Source of the DNA: Acidisarcina sp. | GTDB lineage: Bacteria; Acidobacteriota; Blastocatellia; Pyrinomonadales; Pyrinomonadaceae | Length of the DNA stretch: 7,770 nucleotides | Reading direction: 5' to 3' | NCBI GenBank assembly: GCA_021155145.1 | Contig: JAJNPX010000424.1 | Location: 1 to 7,770 of the forward strand | In this document: positions 4,788 to 7,770 of the stretch, piece after piece | How positions within the stretch are numbered: position 1 is the first letter of the stretch | Layout: every line of letters begins with the position of its first letter | Translations under genes and position numbers: made by a program | The notes under the pieces: generated by a model | Databases searched by the model: none | Told to the model about the DNA's origin: nothing | What the model saw: the letters and a program-made list of their open reading frames with translations, nothing else

Positions 4788-6728
4788 CTACTCATCGTCG
4801 TCCGAGCCGGACGTGCCGCCGAACATACTGTCTTTCCAACGCGCCGCTTCGAAGGTCCATTTCCTGATCAGGCCGAAAAAGGGAACGATCGCGAGGGCGA
4901 CAAGAGCGCAGCAGAAATTGACGCCGCGGTTCACATTCTGCTCAACCTTTACGTTCACCGCGATCGGCTGCTGCCAGTTTTGCCAGGTGCCCTCGACGCG
5001 AAGGGTATATTTGCCGGCGGGCAGAGAAGAGAGCGTCGCGTCGGTCGATTGCGACCCTTCGGTCCAGGCGCCGTCGCTGTCCGTTCCGCTGTAATACTCT
5101 ATCGGCACGTTTACCGATTCGACCTCCTGACTCTGCTCGTTTATCAGATCGACATCGAGGTCTGCCCAGGAATTGTTAAGACTCGCAGCCGCCGTGATCC
5201 TGACGTTTCGGTTCGCCTTTATATCGAAGGGCTGGCTGAACATTGTCTGCGGCGCCTGCGCGTTTGTCATTGCCGGCAGCGTGACCTGTTGTGACATTGT
5301 CGTCGTCGACAGGCCCGTGAAGGGGATCATAAAGACGGCTACCACGAATAGCAGCAACAGCGGAAGCGCGCCCCAGGTGTAATAGAACGACCCGGTGAAT
5401 GGCTGATTCGGTGCTACCCCCCAAGGCTTTGGCAGATCGGCGACGCCGAACGCTTTTTCAACGTCAGCGTTCGTCATGTAAGTTCCCGAAGACCAGTTGA
5501 CCTCGTTAGCGGACATCTCCTGCGAGAGCATATAAGGCGCCGAGATGAAGTCGACGGCACGCACGGTCTCGCCCTGTTCGACCCGCCAATAGAATTCGCC
5601 CTTTACATATTCGACGGTCGCGGGAGCATCCTGAAATATCTTGTAGTTCCTGCCGTTATAGCTGACGGTCGATCCTGATTGATAGAGCGTCGTGCTTGTG
5701 ACCTCCGCGGGGTTGACCGGCTCGACAAAATTCCAGTGGTTATCAGAATGCACGAGCCAGCGGAAACCGACCGTCGGGTTATACAACAGATACTCGTGCC
5801 AAAAATACTTAATACCATCGAATGTGACGCTGCGCGCGACGGCACCGATGATCTTGAATTTGACATCGCCGTTGAACGTCCCCTCGGCACCGACAGGCAA
5901 GACAAAGTCGGGCGCAGGTGATGGATCAAGCGCGTGCAGATATGAAAGATCTCCCTGATTTACATCAAGAAGCGAACTGCAGTTCGGACACGTGACACGC
6001 TCAGCTTTATCGGGGGCGACAAGATCGAGCGGGCCGCCGCAATTAGGACAGCCCATCGCGGCAGCCGAGACACGACGGGCCTCGCGTTTGGCCGACGCCG
6101 CACCGCCGAGCCCGATCTCCTCGAGCGTGACCTGCTGGCCGACAAAGACCCATGGCGGCGACATTCCATAATCGATGGTAGCAAAGGCGTTGTTCTTGCC
6201 CGCGAGGTCGGCGAAGCGAGACTCTTCGTTCGGCGTTAACTGATAGGGGATCTCGCCGTCGGCGGCGACAGACGTCGCTACGCCCTTTTCCTGGACCATG
6301 AGGGGCGTCTTACTTGGTATCTCGTTAACGAACTGCCCGAGCTGAAGGCCTTCGAATGTTGGCAGGGTAACACCCTCAGGGAGCGGCTGATAAAATGTTA
6401 GATAGAATCGCCCTTGTGCTTCGGCAAGCCAGCCGACCCAGCCGTTTGAGAATGTCGCGTACCACTCATCCCAATACCCGCCGAGCTCGTGCCGCAATTG
6501 CGCCCGTCCTGTAAGTTCAAAACGGTTCCCTTTGAATTCGCCTTTTAGTCCGAGCCTTAAAGGCGACTCTGATTCCGCGATGTCAGCGACCTTGCCTAGG
6601 TCCGCAAGACCGCGGTCCGTGCGTGCGAGTGCCGAGCGGCAATAAGGGCAAACCAGGACGATCGTCGAGCCGGACTGAAACTCGACCGGACCGGCGCACG
6701 ACGGACAATTTGCGGCGAGTACGGCTAT
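4788..6728 (-). CDS. DUF4178 protein with two zinc ribbons, two TM helices and an extracytoplasmic beta domain
   Basis: 646 residues if translation begins at ATA 6728. Layout: zinc ribbon 1 (CPSC 8-11, CPYC 27-30); first DUF4178-like region (~60-200, with GGYWDEWYATFSNGWVGWLA); zinc ribbon 2 (CPNC 227-230 and 247-250); second DUF4178 region (~284-390, with KYFWHEYLLYNP and GFRWLVHSDNHWNF); TM1 (~451-471); an exported beta-rich domain (~472-600, with NNSWADLDVDL, YYSGTDSDGAWTEGSQS and LPAGKYTLRVEG); TM2 (~603-621); and a cytoplasmic tail ending RWKDSMF and SDDDE. DUF4178 has no proven activity; co-occurrence with DUF350, AdoMetDC and spermidine-synthase genes is known. Start choice: a TGA lies two codons upstream; no ATG, GTG or TTG occurs before the TTG at 6497, which would remove zinc ribbon 1. 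GGAGG lies 6 nt before the ATA, and ATAG overlaps the speD stop in the manner of the common ATGA overlap. A CTG at 6656 is the only other option but would lose CPSC. Confidence 0.85.
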   Translation of the reverse strand: MAVLAANCPSCAGPVEFQSGSTIVLVCPYCRSALARTDRGLADLGKVADIAESESPLRLGLKGEFKGNRFELTGRAQLRHELGGYWDEWYATFSNGWVGWLAEAQGRFYLTFYQPLPEGVTLPTFEGLQLGQFVNEIPSKTPLMVQEKGVATSVAADGEIPYQLTPNEESRFADLAGKNNAFATIDYGMSPPWVFVGQQVTLEEIGLGGAASAKREARRVSAAAMGCPNCGGPLDLVAPDKAERVTCPNCSSLLDVNQGDLSYLHALDPSPAPDFVLPVGAEGTFNGDVKFKIIGAVARSVTFDGIKYFWHEYLLYNPTVGFRWLVHSDNHWNFVEPVNPAEVTSTTLYQSGSTVSYNGRNYKIFQDAPATVEYVKGEFYWRVEQGETVRAVDFISAPYMLSQEMSANEVNWSSGTYMTNADVEKAFGVADLPKPWGVAPNQPFTGSFYYTWGALPLLLLFVVAVFMIPFTGLSTTTMSQQVTLPAMTNAQAPQTMFSQPFDIKANRNVRITAAASLNNSWADLDVDLINEQSQEVESVNVPIEYYSGTDSDGAWTEGSQSTDATLSSLPAGKYTLRVEGTWQNWQQPIAVNVKVEQNVNRGVNFCCALVALAIVPFFGLIRKWTFEAARWKDSMFGGTSGSDDDE

Positions 6729-7111
6729 ACGTCACCTCCGGCGGTGTGCGATCGTGGGATCGCGGACGTTGAGCTCCCGCGCTCGATCCTGGTCACTGAA
6801 ACTTCGGTGGCGAGCAAGGCTTCCTTCAATTGCGTTTCCCAATCCCACTCCGGCCTCGTGCGGCAGCAATATAGGTTAAAGGTCGCCGTGCGATGTTCGG
6901 GATAGGTGTGGCATGCCAGGTGAGACTCGGTCAGGGCAGCCAGACCTGTCACACCGCCTTCATCCGGGAATTTATGCCAGACGGTCTGGAGGGCCTTCAG
7001 GCCGAGCTCGGCGATCACGGAATCGAAGATACCGCGCAGAACAGCCTCGTCCCGAAGCCGGCCGGCATCGCATCCTGTCGCTTCGATGAGCCATTCCGTT
7101 CCGACGATCAT
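6725..7111 (-). CDS. speD: S-adenosylmethionine decarboxylase proenzyme (prokaryotic class)
   Basis: 128 residues, typical of the ~120-140-residue SpeD/SpeH class of Thermotoga and Bacillus. The self-cleavage site LTESHLACHTYPE (60-72) is intact: cleavage between Glu62 and Ser63 makes the pyruvoyl group, with His68 for processing and Cys83 (in NLYCCRTRP) as the catalytic acid; these numbers match those I recall for the Thermotoga maritima enzyme. It converts AdoMet to decarboxylated AdoMet, the aminopropyl donor for the membrane-fused spermidine synthase downstream. It is the first gene of the cluster, and its TAG overlaps the next gene's start by four bases. ATG at 7111 has no strong Shine-Dalgarno. 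The C-terminal ~18 residues (SSTSAIPRSHTAGGDV) look disordered and include the DUF4178 gene's ribosome-binding site. Confidence 0.95.
   Translation of the reverse strand: MIVGTEWLIEATGCDAGRLRDEAVLRGIFDSVIAELGLKALQTVWHKFPDEGGVTGLAALTESHLACHTYPEHRTATFNLYCCRTRPEWDWETQLKEALLATEVSVTRIERGSSTSAIPRSHTAGGDV
6735..6739 (-). promoter_or_regulatory. Shine-Dalgarno that fixes the DUF4178 start at an AUA codon
   Basis: GGAGG on the minus strand within the last codons of speD, 6 nt upstream of ATA 6728-6726. There is no ATG, GTG or TTG at normal distance in the downstream frame, so this site is the main support for AUA initiation. Confidence 0.7.
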
Positions 7112-7201
7112 AGTTGTTCAGTTAAAAATACGAACTACTTGCGGCCTTTGTTTTGAACAATCGCAAAAACTGTTACGCTAAAAAATTGGGAACCTGGTGC
7201 T
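7112..7201. promoter_or_regulatory. Divergent intergenic region, likely promoters for speD cluster and lipoprotein gene
   Basis: A 90-bp AT-richer gap between two divergent starts, so both promoters should be here. On the plus strand TGTTACGCT (7171-7179) resembles an extended -10, with weak TTTTGA/TTGAAC candidates 15-17 nt upstream. On the minus strand no convincing -35/-10 pair is visible. TTTTG and CAAAA flank 8 nt (7151-7168), a weak dyad that could be an operator or chance. No riboswitch or terminator was recognised. Confidence 0.4.
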
Positions 7202-7770
7202 ATGTCGAGAGAGAATGTTAGCAAAATTTTCGCGATTCTCATATTCGCGTGCGGCCTGACACTTCTGTCGGCAGGCTGTAGTGTTTTGTCGGAGAGTTCG
7301 ACACCGATACTTCAGTCGGCGGAGCAGTATAGTGTGCCGGTCGCGACAGGCAAATTGGAATCTGGCGATCTGAACGAGGCGAGCGGGATCGCGGCATCAA
7401 AGTGCCAGCCCGGTATATTTTGGACGCACAACGATTCTGAGGACGAGGCGCAGCTCTATGTGATCGACAGCAAGGGCGCAGACCTAGGGGTCTGGAAGGT
7501 CTTGGGTGCCGAGAATCAGGATTGGGAAGATATTGCCGCTTTCAGAGATAGGGCCGGCAAATGCTACGTCGTTATCGGCGATATCGGAAACAATGAGCTT
7601 GACCGCGAGTATATGGATATCTACCGGATCGAGGAGCCGCAGGTCAGCGTACCGGCGGCGAACGGATCGAAGAAAGAGCGGCACCAGATCAATGCCGTTC
7701 AAAAATTGTCATACCGATATCCCGACGGCAGGCATAATGCCGAGGCACTGCTCGTCCACCCGGAAACCGG
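7202..7770 (+). CDS. Lipoprotein, probable beta-propeller-type, N-terminal 189 residues (3' end outside window)
   Basis: From ATG 7202 the frame stays open to the window end. A short basic start, a hydrophobic helix (~9-22) and the lipobox LSAGC (Cys26) mark a lipoprotein signal. The mature part has ASGIAASKCQPGIFWTHNDS (61-80), LYVIDSKGADLG, DWEDIAAF (107-114) and VVIGDIGNNELDRE (122-135), then YRIEEP. This 'W-HNDS', 'DWEDIA' and 'GDIGNN' pattern is seen in exported proteins with repeated beta-blade strands; I know no established activity. It is divergent from speD and may share only the promoter region with the cluster. The lack of a strong Shine-Dalgarno (only GGGA about 11 nt upstream) is a mild reservation about the start. 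Confidence 0.88.
   Translation, partial: MSRENVSKIFAILIFACGLTLLSAGCSVLSESSTPILQSAEQYSVPVATGKLESGDLNEASGIAASKCQPGIFWTHNDSEDEAQLYVIDSKGADLGVWKVLGAENQDWEDIAAFRDRAGKCYVVIGDIGNNELDREYMDIYRIEEPQVSVPAANGSKKERHQINAVQKLSYRYPDGRHNAEALLVHPET

Noticed and set aside
5603..5929. Minus-strand Ser/Arg-rich 108-codon frame inside the DUF4178 gene
   Set aside because: An alternative frame of the DUF4178 coding sequence, with no motifs or ribosome-binding site.
7151..7168. Operator dyad TTTTG-N8-CAAAA in the divergent region
   Set aside because: Only five-base A/T-rich arms, easily expected by chance; mentioned only as a possibility in the intergenic entry.

Overview
The window is a compact minus-strand gene cluster (about 1 to 7111) with one divergent plus-strand gene entering at the right edge (7202 to the end). 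Moderate-to-high GC, dispersed hairpin repeats of the 'ACCGCAGAGACGC' type, a stand-alone four-helix-bundle (23S IVS-type) gene and a membrane-fused spermidine synthase next to DUF350/DUF4178 genes fit an environmental bacterium, perhaps Acidobacteriota (Blastocatellia-like). That placement is an impression from gene content, since there is no marker gene here.

Reading the cluster in its own direction (right to left): an AdoMet decarboxylase proenzyme (7111-6725); a two-zinc-ribbon, two-DUF4178, two-TM protein that begins at an AUA codon overlapping the speD stop (6728-4788); a 49-residue membrane protein (4773-4624); a short single-unit DUF350 membrane protein abutting it (4623-4384); a seven-TM protein fused to a spermidine-synthase domain (4302-2782); a four-helix-bundle gene held between 32-nt inverted repeats (2736-2386); a Tat-signal, lipobox-bearing FAD/NAD-binding amine-oxidase-like protein (2345-732); and the first 240 residues of a polytopic membrane protein (722-1, cut by the window edge). 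Divergent from speD, after a 90-bp gap, is the start of a lipoprotein resembling bacterial beta-propeller-type proteins.

The layout suggests one functional unit: SpeD makes decarboxylated AdoMet, the membrane aminopropyltransferase uses it on an amine acceptor at the membrane, DUF4178 and DUF350 are membrane partners, and an exported flavoenzyme may act on an amine or lipid product. DUF4178, DUF350, AdoMetDC and spermidine-synthase genes are known to co-occur in bacteria, and DUF350 is linked to PspA-type envelope-stress loci, but the biochemical role is not established. The added FAD lipoprotein, small membrane protein and polytopic protein make this version worth study.

Three unrelated inverted-repeat elements sit in three junctions of the downstream half (666-755, 2354-2769, 4308-4374). 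They appear to have rewritten gene ends: one supplies both a stop codon and the next gene's start, and the genes after the other two lack a Shine-Dalgarno sequence. The upstream half keeps tight spacing and good Shine-Dalgarno sites.
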